From Tillus elongatus (taxonomy: Eukaryota; Arthropoda; Insecta; Coleoptera; Cleridae): a stretch of 64,000 bases of DNA. Of the stretch, positions 37,341 to 50,733 are shown in pieces. Location of the stretch: the NCBI GenBank assembly GCA_964006375.1, contig OZ023263.1, forward strand, positions 133,838,454 through 133,902,453, in the 5' to 3' direction. Positions within the stretch are counted from its first letter, which is position 1. The number at the start of each line of letters is the position of its first letter. Both the position numbers and the translations under genes were made by a program. The notes under the pieces were generated by a model. That model saw nothing but the letters and a program-made list of their open reading frames with translations. It did no database searches and was not told where the DNA came from.

Positions 37341-37350
<10 letters not shown>
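37216..37350 (+). other. Exon-like open segment (candidate)
   Basis: After an acceptor-like TTCTACCTATTCTTAG, an open stretch reads VFDLLAKNQNIASKISKLRD and continues as a charged helix to the (TA)n at 37348. No donor is visible because the microsatellite interrupts. Its phase does not match the candidate exon at 36290-36344. Confidence 0.25.

Positions 37351-37402
<52 letters not shown>
37348..37402. repeat. (TA)n tract
   Basis: About 27 TA repeats, interrupting the open segment to its left. Confidence 0.85.
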
Positions 37403-37404
<2 letters not shown>

Positions 37405-37805
37405 GGAGGTTTCATTTGAAAAAACAAACTTGGTATCTGGTAAGGATCGATGTGTCAAAAATATCAAAATGAAGATCATGACCAGCAAGCTGCATGAAAT
37501 TTGGAAGGTGATAGATATTCAGACTGGTACATATTTTACTGCTAAAAGAGTGTGGTTACCTTTAAAGGGGCGGTACATTGGTGCCATTACTAATAATTTT
37601 CTAAGAAAAAAAATCTGTCACTGACGTTTCTTTCTTAGCAGTTATGTAGGTCATTTAGTGCTGATAATTTTTTTTTATTTATATTTTGTCGATTTTCATC
37701 TCTTTTATGAGATAAATGCAATTATGTTGTCTTATGTTGTGTATCGAATGTGTTTTGGAAAGAATGAAAAAATTAGGCTGTTATTGTCATTTATTTATCA
37801 AGGTA

Positions 37806-38549
37806 ATAATAGGCTTGTTCAATTGAAACCCATTTTTGGTTCAGAACAAATTTATTGGCAAATATATTTACAAATAATTACTATTATTATTAGGGCACAT
37901 ATCCCATTGTTTCACCTACTGATGTATACCCTGCTTAAAGAATTCTTGTGGCTAATGCCCGAAAAATTCTTTTACGGCATTTAGTACTTCTTCATCCGAC
38001 TGAAAACGATTACCTTTTAACACCTTTTGCTGTAAGCCAGTTTGTATACGATACTACGGATAGATTCTATAATCACACCAACATCTTGTGAAATTGCTTT
38101 GAATGACAATAGACGATTTCCTCTAATCAGGTCTTCTACACATGCCACATTCCTGTCTGTTGATGCAGTACTCAATGCACTAGTTGCGGCTTATCATTCA
38201 TCTTCTCTCTTTCACTCTTAAATTTTCGAAACCATTCCTTGACAGTTGGATATGCAAAACATGTGTTTCCATACACTGCTTGCATTCGTGTTTGAATTTG
38301 CAACGGTCGCAAACCTTTATCACACAAAAATGGAATGACCGCACACTGATTATATTTAGATGGATTGTTAACAACAAACGCCATTTTAAAGTCACAATAC
38401 TTAAAATCGCTGTTAAATACAAATGACAGGAACTCATAAGTGTGATGTTTACAAACAAAACTAACATTGCAAAACGTCATTTGAGTGATTACAACTGTTT
38501 TCAAGGCTAACCTGACCAAAGATGGGTTTTAATTGAACAAGCCTTGTAA
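37806..38549 (-). mobile_element. Internally deleted mariner-type element
   Basis: Inverted ends AGGCTTGTTCAATTGAAACC (37811 on) and the complement at 38526-38545, with TA at 37804-37805 and 38550-38551. Length 744 bp against about 1.3 kb for a full mariner, so the catalytic middle has been lost. It lies inside the Helentron-type insert. Confidence 0.75.
37920..38400 (-). pseudogene. Mariner transposase remnant, catalytic core missing
   Basis: The N-terminal helix-turn-helix reads IPFLCDKGLRPLQIQTRMQAVYG and YPTVKEWFRKFKSEREKMND. After a frameshift comes the second DNA-binding part (DRNVACVEDLIRGNRLLSFKAISQDVG), then directly the C-terminal SDEEVLNAVKEFF and EFFKQGIHQ. The DD34D catalytic region that belongs between them is absent. 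It could have served only as a transposition substrate. Confidence 0.7.
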
Positions 38550-38589
38550 TAGATGCTGTATATGCTTTTAAAATGCACTTTTCAATTAT

Positions 38590-38900
38590 ACCTTGGGTGA
38601 ATTAGCTAATTTGTTATTACATTGTGGTGAAGCGAAACAAAATGGAAAAGAAGCAGTGAGAATTTATTATGACAGGTTTTCCCGGATGAATAGCATGCAG
38701 CAGAAATATTTTTGAACATATCTGCAGATGTTTTAGGGAAATAGATGCCTTAAAATCTGTAAAATCTAATTCTATATGCAAAAGATACCAATGACCTCCT
38801 CAAATTGAAGAGTCAGTTCTCAATGCAGTGGAAGGTAACCCCACTACAATTGTCAGAATCGTTTCTAACGAGAAAGTATTGCAAATTAAATCACTACATC
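38590..38900 (+). pseudogene. DUF4817-type mariner helix-turn-helix fragment
   Basis: The plus frame reads ELANLLLHCGEAKQNGKEAVRIYYDRFP, then FEHICRCFREIDALK and EESVLNAVEGNPTTIVRIV, the order of the N-terminal DUF4817 domain of a Tc1/mariner subgroup. Two stops interrupt it (about 38687 and 38793). No catalytic domain follows; repeat A begins near 38940. Confidence 0.6.
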
Positions 38901-38939
38901 CAAATAGCTGTGATAATCTACTCTTGTTAGAAATACTGT

Positions 38940-39440
38940 CTCATGAAATGATTTCAGGATCCATGACTTGAACAAAAAGAAAATATTCGTATTCCTCTAC
39001 CGATAAACTTCTGAAAGGTTATATTACTCGACTTTTAACAAAAAAAATTAAATTTTCATAAAATCACCCCCCATTGATCCCCTACCCCCTGAAGTGACTC
39101 AACCCAAAGACAATATGAAGTGTTCCTTTGCCAAAGACAAAACAAATCCCATTCCAGAATCAAGTTGTGTACGTTTTCAGATGTTTTGTCTTTTTGTTTT
39201 CTTAAAAAAAAATTGAAATTTTTGGCACCAATATTCCACCCTGACACATTTAACCCCAAATTTGATTTTAGCATAGAAACCAGATGTTTGATGAAATTCA
39301 AAGTTTTTTAATAAACAAACAAACATTATATTACTGAAGGTTTAAAAAAACATTCAATTTTCTCAAAATCATTTATCACCTATCCCCTGGAGCAATTTTA
39401 AAATAATCTGAACCGTTCGTTACAGACTAAAATAAATTGT
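38940..39440 (-). repeat. Repeat A copy
   Basis: Reverse-orientation words: CATGACTTGAACAAAAAGAAAAT, ACTCGACTTTTAACAAAAAA, ATCACCCCCCATTGATCCCC, CATTCCAGAATCAAG, ATTCCACCCTGACACATTTAA and AATCTGAACCGTTCG. About one and a quarter modules. Confidence 0.65.
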
Positions 39441-41160
39441 TTCCAAATCATTCTTTTTATATTTGTGTATGGGACAGTATTAGTTATTTGGACAATCAAA
39501 ATAAATGGAAACTTTGAAACTACAAAAGTTTTTGACGTACCTGCATAAACTCCAAGCAACACAATGCACAAATTGTAACAAAAATGGACTGTGCACTTCT
39601 GGAACCTCAGGCATAAGATTCCAATTTTTTTTGACAATATGTCAATTTGACCAACCAGGCAGTAGAGCCGAGGAGATTGCTTTGAATATGTTTTAAGTAA
39701 GGTAGCGATACATCATCAAACAACAATGAGTGGGCCTCGTATATATGTACATACTACGCAAATCCGTTTATTAGTGTATAGACTTTTATAAGCAACTTTC
39801 AGTCGCGAGGACTCAATAATTTACTCGAGTGTCACAATGAGTTCAAGATGAGATATGTACGGTGTCACATTGGACTGCTAGGAAATCAACATGTGTAACA
39901 ATTCCTTGAAACGCCAACCAGAGAAATCTTAAGCTTTAACATATAAAAACATTGTATCGTCTGTATTTTTAAACAAACCAATATTTTTTGTAGAAAACAA
40001 TTAATTATAAATTAAAATAGTTCATTTGTCCATCTCAAACCACTATCAGAATTGATTTAATTAAAAACGTTTAAATTAAAACCAACTAGGCGTATTGTTT
40101 TGCCTCTTTTTTTTTGTTGAAGAATTATATTTCATGTAATTTTAAATTTACTAAACTGTTGGAATTGTGATACATAGTCTTCTTTAATTAGTCGATAGTA
40201 GATAACACTAGAACTAAATTCACTTTCAAATGTATATTAAAACTATTAATATGACCTATATATTATATTGATTTTACATGACAGCTCTTTCCCAACGATG
40301 TGTCTTTTTTAGATAATTTATCCATATCGGAGGGAAACAGCTGCCACGTAATTATAATAATAAAATGTAAATCTGACACCTGTTAATATATTATTTTACA
40401 CGATTTTCATTAACAGCCTTTGATTGTATTGTCACAATAAACGAATTTTGTCCCTTACTTAAATATACCTTGTATTGTTTTTTGTTAATTCCACTTTTAA
40501 AATTGTATTAAACTTCCTTTCTTTTAACTTATTGTTTATTTTCTGTGAGAACTATTAGGGAATTTCCCACATCCAACATTTTTAGATAAACTGCTGATAA
40601 ATATAATTTGACATCACTAATGCACGTCGACACTACTCTTTCCGTTTGCATTCCTTGTCTTTACTGAGTTATTTACATGTGAAATTCTTCATGATCTGTT
40701 ACTATAAGTTAAAAAACATTTAAAGGAGGTACGACTGCAAAATCTGAAAAAAGCAGCTGTTAGAGATCCGACTAAGCTATTTTTTTCGCTTTCCCACTCA
40801 TATTTACAGTTCGTTTTCCTCGCTCTACACCCTTATTAACTCCTGGTCCTGTAACTTTTTTAGAGGTTGTTTATAAGAAATGTTTGTTGTGGGTTATGCA
40901 CCTAGAAGAATCCTAAGCATGTTTCGGAAAACAATTCTCAAAACCCTCCATGAGGTAAACTGCTAATTTACCAAATTTATTTTATATATATATATATATA
41001 TATATATTTCATTTTGTGCTGTTTAGACAAATTAAATTCCTGATTGTCATTTATTTTATTTATTTTATTAAATTAACCCACTATAAAGATTTATCTAGAG
41101 ATCTTGTATTTTATTTTTCCCTTTGGTAGTACCTTTCTTTTCATAAATCAAATATCTTAA
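39441..41160. other. No gene seen; short (TA)n at 40983-41007
   Basis: AT-rich sequence within the Helentron-type insert. No domain, repeat family or RNA gene was recognised. Confidence 0.4.
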
Positions 41161-41204
41161 TCTTATGAAAATTCACTACCATAACGCACTTGCTGCGTCC
41201 CGAG

Positions 41205-41868
<664 letters not shown>

Positions 41869-42145
41869 GTAATTAACCGATTTTGCTGAAATTCGACAAC
41901 TACCTCTGTGTTATTTATAGCTTGGATGAGATCGTTAGCAAGCCCGATCGTACCTGCGTTAAAAAAAAAATCATATCGCAAGAAGTACCACTATTATTTT
42001 CATGAAATACGGTAGTTGTGTTGTCCTGGTAAGAACTCTACCACTCACAAAATTCAACTTTCTAGGTTTATAGAAAATGGAGTTATTTAAATTTAAAGCA
42101 ATCAATACAAATTCGCTACCGTAACGCAATTGCTGCGTCCCAAAA
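41869..42145 (+). repeat. HINE-like right arm and 3' terminus (diverged)
   Basis: AACCGATTTTGCTGAAATTCG and GGATGAGATCGTTAGCAAGCC are right-arm words. The end is ATTCGCTACCGTAACGCAATTGCTGCGTCCC, whose hairpin stem ACGCA/TGCGT is intact with loop ATTGC. Confidence 0.6.
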
Positions 42146-42269
42146 TTGTTGTTCATCAAATCGTTGAACTGTTCGAGATATGGTAGATCTTCTGATAGAA
42201 GGTCTGTTTGGTCGACAGTCATTATAAACATGACAACCTTCAAAATTTTCACCGAATCCAAGCGTTATT

Positions 42270-42420
42270 TAATGAGTGAAGATTGGTACCTGTGATGCAC
42301 GACGTGGTACAATTTGCAGAGTCCCAATCATCACAATACAGTTTTCAGACCTGTGTATCGTTCCCCTAACAAAGTTAGCGGGATTAGAGAAATGAATAAA
42401 TCTAGCGAATAGAACCTACT
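42270..42420 (+). repeat. MITE family B, diverged copy
   Basis: GGTACCTGTGATGCACGACG, CCCAATCATCACAATACA, GACCTGTGTATCGTT and CTAACAAAGTTAGCGGGATTAGAG follow the order of the copies at 4919-5097 and 54216-54424. The right inverted repeat is not seen. Confidence 0.5.
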
Positions 42421-42723
42421 ACTATTTATATGCTACTTTGACAATCAATTGAGGTTTCGGTAGATTAGCTGCTAACTTTCAGTCGCTGGCGTAACACCGG
42501 TGCGAACAGCGTCCTCTGCGAAGGTATACAGACAAGCCCCCACTATCTCATCGGAAATCCTTGCAATTAAAATTACATTACTTGCTTTTGTGAAACCGCT
42601 TGTCGTTATTAAATCTTTCTTCTAAGAAAGAGAGCACTGGTTATTAAGATAGCAATTCAAATAATGTACTAGACAGGAGCGAACCTGCGTTATTCATCGA
42701 AACATTTTTGTTCAAATTTCTAA

Positions 42724-43463
<740 letters not shown>

Positions 43464-43515
43464 CAGGGGCGTGCGGTGACATTTCTAATAAGGGAAGCAA
43501 TTCTTAGAAACTTAC

Positions 43516-45718
43516 CTATTTGTGGTGTAACTCGATTCTTCTGTCGTTTTTGGAAAGTTCGTTAATAATGTCGTCATAAAACTGTGGATTCTGGGACATT
43601 TCCTGGACGGGTTTATTTTCAACTGACAAAATTGAAATTTGGGAAATTCTTTCCTGTCCTGTTGAATTTCTAACAAAACTCTTGATACGTTTCAATATAG
43701 GAAAATTTCGTTCGAAAGATGCACTAGTAGCGGGAATTGTTCATACTAATTCACATAATTTTAACACTTCAGAATATGCATTTTCCAATTTTGATTGTTT
43801 TAAGAAAGTTAAAAGTTCACTCGCCTTAGTTTTTGTGTCAATACCATCGGGTTCATAAATGACTGTAAGTTCTGATCATAATAAGGCTTTGTCAAAATAA
43901 TGTCCATAGTGGTCAAATAATGATTTGAATGAATCTTCTGGAAAAGGTATCCCTTTAAATCCTTCAAAATTACACAATTCAATAAATTTCAGGTCACTGA
44001 GATGATAAAATCTGCAGTAAATTTGCTGCTGAATTTGATCTATAATTTCGTAGAAAAGGCGGCGGTAAGAAGTTTCAAGGTCTCCCACATTATCAGTGCG
44101 CACACCCTTTTTTCGTGGCTCCACTTCTCCTAATTCAATTGTTTTTTTCCCAGAACTTATCAAATTCATTCCTTTTTTGAATTAAAATGTATTTAAATTC
44201 ACTTTTTTTTTTCAGGCAAAACCAATGTAATTTATTTTTACATTGCAATATGTTAAATACATGATCTGAAAACGGAAATATTTCCGAAAATATATTAAGT
44301 AAAAAATTAAAATTAAAGTCTCTTTTCAAACCATCCAAAAATCCTCTAGAACTATTTATTGTTTCTGCGTCCCAATTTTTGCTATTTTCCATTATGTTTT
44401 CAAAAAGTTAAATTAACGATTCACGGTGTTCAAATATAGTTAACACAATTCTGCCCTTGTAGTTACATAGGGTTGCAGCTACTTTGGGTAAACGTTTTTT
44501 AACAATTGAGTCTAAGGCTTGTGTGCGCTTCGTAGATTTGGAAAAAAGCAGCCATTTAACACTTTACATTCTTTAATATGATTTACAGATTGGGATAAAA
44601 TTAAATTTAATTTATGAGCACAACAGTGTACAAATAGAGCAATAGAGAACGTTTCCCGCACTTTAGCTTGAAGACCTCCTAAATATCCGGCCATAATAGC
44701 AGCCCCATCATAGCTTTGGGCATTTAATTTATTATCAGCCTCCTCAATATCTTTCATAATATTAAGTACAATTTTATATAGAGCGTTTGCGGTACGACCT
44801 TCTGTCACATTTTTAAAGCCTAAAAATCTTTCTTGTACATTCCCATCCATTTTACGTAGCGGATTACTGCAGATAGTTTGCTTAAATTAGTTACATCGGT
44901 TCTTTAATCTAGAACAATCGCAATGAAACGAATCTGTTTAATTTCAGATTTACTTCTGTTCAAAATAATAGCGGCAGCAGCCGAAATTAAGTCATTCTGA
45001 ATGCGATTTTATGCCCCGCTAAAAACGTTAGGCTGTTCCAAGTGATTTTTAACAAATGTCATATTTGGATATTAAACAAACTAGGTCTTGAAAGTTTCCT
45101 CTATTTGCAGATGTAGTTGTTTCGTCATGACCCCTCAAGCCCAATTCATGCTGACCAAGAAAACACACAGCATCAATAAGTCTTTTTAATATGTTTCTGT
45201 TTTTATCAACCAGTTCATTGTGTTGGCGATGACTAATTTCTATCTGCTTGTCAACGGCGTATTCAATTCGCGTTTTTCCAAAGACACTTAATTTTAAAAA
45301 GGTCTGTAAATGCGCTTTAGACATAATATGTCTTTGTACTAGTTTATGTAGATTATTCAAGTCGGAAAACGCACTTTTATTCCACACCCCCTTTTCAGTC
45401 ACAAATAGACAAGACCAACAAAACAGTTTATTCGTGTTTTCACAACCCGTTAAGCATTCATATTGTTTATAAGTTTTTTCCGCGTTGAAATGTCGAATAG
45501 GTACATGTTTTAATTCTTGTATTTAAGTTTTTTAGAGTAGGTTTCGGCCTACCTTTATTAATAATAGAAAACTGTAAAGCTGAAAATCCTTTAGTTATCA
45601 AAAAACACACAATACAATTACAGTTATTATTACCACTTGTTTGTAAAGTTTGTAAATCCCCACCCCCACCGTCACCGCTGTTAAAAGCTGATCTACTTGC
45701 AGCCATATTAATAATCAT
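43516..45718 (-). pseudogene. hAT transposase, ZMYM/DUF4371-like (broken)
   Basis: Readable blocks in order (minus): start near 45718, a TTF-type zinc finger tail with NKLFCWSCLF (about 45415), GVWNKSAFSDLNNL, the DUF4371 segment with FLGQHELGLRGHDE (45049-45402), SYDGAAIMAG with VHCCAHKLNLIL (44512-44850), and the C-terminal hAT dimerisation domain with TIPATSASFERNFPILKRIK near 43700. It ends LHHK and stop at 43516. Five or more stops or shifts divide it, including one before 43745. The family would cut and paste DNA; this copy cannot. Confidence 0.75.
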
Positions 45719-45854
45719 AACATGCCAATGTATTTAACTTAGTCGACTACTTATATCTACGAAATAATCAGGCACATTCACGTTGTACTCGCATCGGGTC
45801 TTCGTAGTACAACACGTTCTAAAAACACGCGTACATCGCGCCGAGCTGGGGTTT

Positions 45855-45866
45855 CTTTTATAAAGT
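45855..45866 (-). promoter_or_regulatory. TATA box of the hAT transposase
   Basis: ACTTTATAAAAGAAACC on the minus strand, about 140 bp upstream of the putative start at 45718, within a CG-richer stretch (45780-45860). Position and context fit a transposon promoter; assigned by consensus only. Confidence 0.4.
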
Positions 45867-46201
45867 TGCCTGCTGACTACGTGTATTTAACTGAAGTCAT
45901 TGCATCCACTCGTCCACTCGTAGTATCCGATCAGGGTTCATGCTGTCAGCATGCGGTCGCATTTACTGGGACGACGTCCTTGCTAGGAGCGTATATACAA
46001 ATACAGATACAGTATGATGCATAATGAATAATTATGTGTGTGAGCTTGCGAAATAAAAATTTTAATAATTAAATTAGTTTCAGAATTTAATATTTAAAAT
46101 ACAAAAGGGATTTTAAATAATGCGGTTTAGGTATGTAGTCCTTATTTTAAGGGAAGCAATGCTTCCCTTGCTTCCATGGACCGCACGCCACTAATCACAT
46201 A

Positions 46202-46420
46202 GCTATGATAATTTATTCTCTTTAGAAAGACATTCTCATGGAATTAATTTAGGGCCCATGATTTGACCACACAGAAAATATTTGTATTCCTGTACCCATA
46301 AACTTTTGAAACGTTATATTAACGAGTTTTATTGAAGGAATGACAATTTTCACCAAATCACGCCTTATCTATCCCCTGCCCTGTGACGGTTCTAAACATG
46401 ACCTGCTAATTTTTTTGAGG
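46202..46420 (-). repeat. Repeat A fragment
   Basis: GCCCATGATTTGACCACACAGAAAATA, ATTCCTGTACCCATAAACTTTTG, and ACCAAATCACGCCTTATC are reverse-orientation repeat A words. The hAT element sits at its left edge. Confidence 0.65.
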
Positions 46421-47734
46421 TTATGCTCAGATATTAATTTTAGTATTATTTATTAATTAAATAAATGGTGACACCGACTATAGGTATATTTACAGCAATA
46501 AATTGAGAAACACACTATAAGAGAATAGTAGAAAAGAACTTAACATTTTGTGCTTAACTGCCTGTTGTTATCAGCCTTATCGTTATCAGCATACTTCTTA
46601 TATGCTTACTTGCCAATTTGTTACCTTAAAAGAAAGAATAGTTTTAAAAATTAGTACCTTGGAAAACAAATTATGATTAAAAGCAACTTAGAAAACATAG
46701 GTTGAAATTTCCTGCAACAGTTGCTAGGTCTTATCAAGTTTCTTGTGAAATATTTGTACCGTAAGCGTTGTACAATATACCACTTTAGTGGGAATTATTA
46801 AAATTCTCACAACACACCATCTTTAAGTATTAAAAACCCCCGGATATGTATATATAGGGTAAGTTTAATTTCCATAATACCCCTGAATAAACTATGTTTA
46901 CTTAACCGATTCCAATGTTCTAACATCTAGCTCTAAAATCTATTTTGACTCTTCTTGCAGGGTTTTGCGGACTGGTGTTTTTTAAAACTGGTTTATAGTT
47001 TGCAAACAGACTGGTAATTTTACTTGAAAGATATTGAAATTTTCTGGATAAACTGGATTTTATTACATGCAGACTTTATCGTCTGACTTCCATTTGCCTC
47101 ACAATTGGATTGCTGCTTAATTAATCGAAACAAAGACATCTGTGTATAATGAACACCACAGTTGAGAGGAGGCAGATAAGATTGAACCCCCCCCCCCCCT
47201 TTTAATACTTATTAATCACATTACTATTCATAACCGCCACTATTGCGTCATTTTATGTTGGATAACATAGTTTTTTTATGTAAACGTCTGTGATATCAGG
47301 TCGGTAAAATAGCTTGTTCACCATCAAATATAAGTACGATACTTTAAAATAGCTTTGTTGCCACTAGGTACACAAACCACTATAACCATGCAATAACACA
47401 GCTATTGTATTTTCTTACTGTAATACATTTACATTATAATTATTTGCTGCCCACAGTATTTTCTGAATACTTCCTCTTAGTTTTTAACCAAACATATAAG
47501 ATTAGACGTTGACACTCCACACACGAGCAGATGTGCCAAATTCATGATATAAGTCAGTGCTATAGCAGTGTAAGAATCAGTCACGGCACAATAGAGTTCA
47601 GTAGGTGTGACAATTAATCATATTTTTAATATATTTTATTTTTTATTTTTTTAATCATTTTAAGGAATTACATCAAGGCTGACCTTCTTTGCATCCCCAA
47701 GTGCAGCGTAAGTTACATAAAGGAGTTTACGCTG
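46421..47734. other. No gene seen; C run at 47187-47199
   Basis: AT-rich with a 13-base C run. No recognised feature. Confidence 0.4.
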
Positions 47735-48355
47735 TCACAACCCCCATGAAGCGATCTTGCCCAAAAACAATTCGAAGCGTTCCTTTATCGGGTGCTAACT
47801 GGATACTAAATTAGAAGATGATATCTCAATTCGTTCGAAAGTTATTGCGCCTATTAACAGACAGGCGTACATGCCGACAGACCGACCGACCGACGGACAA
47901 AAAAATTTTCGTTCCAGAATCAAGTTTTCTATATGTTTTGAGAATTTTTACGCCATTTTAGCAAAAAAATTTCGACATTTTTCTTAACAATATTCCACCG
48001 CCACACATTCAACCACATATTTAATTCACTATAGAATACCAGATGTTTGATGAAATTGAAAGTCTAATAAATAAACTCTAAAACGTTATTTTACTCGAGT
48101 TTTAACGAAAAAATGTAAATTTTCATCAAACCACACCCCATTCATCCCCGTAACCTCCTAAAGCGTTTTTATCCAAAAACAATCCTAGGCCATCGTTTGT
48201 CGAGTGGTAACTGTACACCAAATTTGAAGCCGATATCACAATTCGTTCTGAAGTTACGTGGCTACAAACAGACAGACATACAGACCGACCCACCGACAGA
48301 CAAAAAAAATGTTCGTTCCTAAATCATGTTTTATATATGTTTTGATACTCTTTAG
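47735..48355 (-). repeat. Repeat A copy, two modules
   Basis: ATCTTGCCCAAAAACAATTCG at 47756 and TTTTTATCCAAAAACAATCC at 48165 mark two modules about 410 bp apart. Each ends in a run of GACAGACCGACC-type words and ATCAAGTTTTCTATATG or ATCATGTTTTATATATG. Confidence 0.7.
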
Positions 48356-48389
48356 AAGGTTTGAGCGAATATTTTTTTAAATTTTTCTC

Positions 48390-48565
48390 TCTGGGGAGGT
48401 TCAAAGGGGACCTCGCATGCAGACTCTGCGACGAGGGGGAGGAATCAGCCCAGCACATCTTGTGCGAGTGTAAAGCTCTGGACCGCAAAAGACAACTGAT
48501 CTACGGTCAGTCTAGACCGGAGACAGAGCAATATAAAACTTCACCCTACCAATCGCTGTGCAGAC
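48390..48565 (+). pseudogene. Jockey/R1-like LINE, 3' coding fragment
   Basis: The frame reads FKGDLACRLCDEGEESAQHILCECKALDRKR, a CCHC-type zinc motif (CxxCx8Hx2C) found at the C-terminus of the pol protein of Jockey/R1-group LINEs. It is truncated on the left against repeat A and cut on the right by the hAT insertion. The same frame continues after the hAT at 52566 for about 13 codons to a stop. Confidence 0.7.
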
Positions 48566-48659
48566 CAGCGTTGGGAATTTACGGGAAAATTAGCTTTGTT
48601 GACATTTGACGCGTCAACAACGTAAACAACGTCAGCAATGTAAAGAACGTAAACAACCC

Positions 48660-48675
48660 AATATTTATATAAGAG
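48660..48675 (+). promoter_or_regulatory. TATA box of the hAT transposase
   Basis: ATTTATATAAGAGGATGAG, with an initiator-like TTTCTGCCAG shortly after. It lies about 220 bp upstream of the start at 48889. Consensus assignment only. Confidence 0.4.
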
Positions 48676-48888
48676 GATGAGTTTCTGCCAGAATCATGTG
48701 GCATCTCGTCCGTCATGTGTCATCCATCTGTCACTCTCAGCGTTTTCGTTCTGTGGTTTTATTATCCTTCAATGTGCGTTTTTAGCATTTAATAATGAGC
48801 TGGCGATTTGTTCATTCTAAAACGCCAAAAATATAGAATATTTTAACCTTTATCTTTGTTTTTAAGTTAATAGCAGTAACTGGCAATA

Positions 48889-50733
48889 ATGTCTAAAGGT
48901 GGACGGCCTCTTGGTAATATTTTCAACAATTTGAAATTCCAACTTGTGAAAGATAATAGAAGCTACTCAGCCCATTGCAAAATATGCTGTAAAATATTGA
49001 AAAACACATCACAAAATAGATTACGTGCACATAGGTATATAAGCTATTCATTCCCTAAGGTATATGATTTTTTATATCTTATATAATGTTTTAGGAACAT
49101 TTGCCACGACCGTGATAGTGATGGGATGGTCTCTAATCAGATTGAGTACGTCGAACTGGACGAAACTTTGGAAGATGCAAGTTTGCCAGCAATCGATGAC
49201 AATTCTTCTTTCGATGGCGAAGTTACACCTATTGTTATGAATTCAGATATGGACGAAGCTTTTTCACTTTCCAATACTAGCACCAGCACACCGAAACGGA
49301 GAAAATGTGACAATACTGTGTTAACAAAGTTTATTGACAAGCTGAAAGATGGTGATTTACAAACTTTAAATGAGAAATTAACCAAATTTATTGTTGCTTG
49401 CAATGTACCGTTTCATGTAGTGGAATCAGTGTTTTTCAAGGACTTTATAAAAGCATTGAGACCTGCATATCACCCAAAAATACCATGTCGAAAAACATTA
49501 TCTACATCTCTTTTAGATAATATATATGAAAAATGTTTACATAAGACGAAAGATATAATGAGCAGTAATTCAGTTTTACTGATAGATGGATGGAAAAACT
49601 CCTCCAACAATTCAAAGTTAGTTGTAACTATGCTGCATAATGCAGACGGCACTCAAGCTTTCCTTGAAGCTTTCGACTTGACAGGTGAATCCGAGACTTC
49701 AGAAAAATTGTGTGACATTGTTAATGAAGCAATCACGATTGCAAAAACTAATTACAACACGAATATATATGCAATGGTCAGTGACAATGCAAGCAACATG
49801 GTGAGACTAGGAACTTTACTCCAACATAAGATTTGGCATAGTACTTGTAGTTCGCATACGGCAAATTTACTAGCAAAAGACATTCTAGATAAAGAACTTA
49901 CTGAGAATGTCAGTATTGTTCTAAAAGAGGTCAAACAAGCAGATTTTGAAAAAATGTTGGTGGATAAGGGAGGCTCCAGAATAAGGCTGCCATGTGAAAC
50001 AAGATGGTGCAGCTATCGAGATTCCTATAGATGTTTCTTGAATAATCTTACGTATATGAAACTCATTGCCGTGGAAACTAAGAAAAAATTGAAATCAAAT
50101 GTATCTCGTTTGCTTTTCAATGAAGAATTCGTTTCTCAGGTAGAAGAATGTTTACTATACTTCGATCCTGTATGTAAACTAATTAATGCATGTCAAAGTT
50201 CCAACACATCGATGGCAGATGCAGTGAGCATGTGGCTACAATTGGATATTCCAAGACTCAAAGATGCCCTAGAAAACGTAGAGGTATGGCCATGCATGTG
50301 ATGGCACTCACAGCTTATTATCTACATCCAGGATATGATAATGCTATACTTGACAAGGATAACAGAAAGAGCATCAACCATTTCCTTTTGAAACATCTAG
50401 ACGCCCAAGGACTTGAAGAATTTGATAGCTTCGTTATAAAGTCTGCTATTTTCTCAGAGTTATTCAGGAAAATATCTCAAAACCACTTGTTTTCTGGCGG
50501 TTAGCAAGCCATGACTGCCCAAATCTATCTGAACTAGCTTTAAAACTTTTAAACATACCTGCTTCTTCTGCACAATTGGAAAGGCTGTTTTCAACATGGG
50601 GCTTCGTTCATAACTGCAATAGAAATCGTCTTTCCTTTGAGAGGTCAAAAAATTATCCTATCTGTATTATTCTTATCGGCTGAATCAACTTGAAGATGGG
50701 ACTGATTCCGATGAAGATTGTGAAAATCAATAA
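48889..50733 (+). pseudogene. hAT transposase with BED finger and one intron
   Basis: Exon 1 (48889-49034) encodes a BED-type zinc finger start (CKICCKIL...RLRAH). A GT-AG intron at 49035-49094 restores the frame, so the finger continues RNICH and joins the main frame at 49126. The core (to 50301) has LLIDGWKNSSN, MVSDNASNM with a catalytic Asp, and CSSHTANLLAKDI. The C-terminal dimerisation region is in two shifted pieces: MALTAYYLHPGYDN (about 50300) and VFWRLASHDCPNLSELALKLL with IPASSAQLERLFSTWG (50490-50600), ending at 50733. Two frameshifts (about 50285 and 50480) make it inactive. Confidence 0.8.

Larger units (their letters stand above)
33957..41204 (+). mobile_element. 7.2-kb insert with Helentron/HINE-type ends splitting the Tigger
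   Basis: The left end starts AGTGAATGTTCAT after AATT. The right end has the inverted copy ATGAAAATTCACT (41165-41177; 12 of 13 match), then the hairpin ACGCA-CTTGC-TGCGT (41184-41198) and CCGAG, followed by T. The halves of one Tigger transposase meet across it: the N-terminal part ends at RGKEK at its right edge and the C-terminal part starts MNAVKK at its left edge. Inside: 5' arm, (TA)n (34089-34154), right arm, unassigned sequence, two further (TA)n tracts, mariner fragments and a repeat A copy. No Rep/helicase protein was found, so it is non-autonomous or composite. Confidence 0.6.
43464..46193 (-). mobile_element. hAT transposon (TTF/DUF4371 type), 2730 bp
   Basis: Ends CAGGGGCGTGCGGT (43464) and ACCGCACGCCACTA (to 46193) form short inverted repeats. 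A perfect 8-bp duplication ATCACATA lies at 43456-43463 and 46194-46201, the hAT hallmark. It inserted near or into repeat A (46202 on). The transposase is on the minus strand and degraded. Confidence 0.85.
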
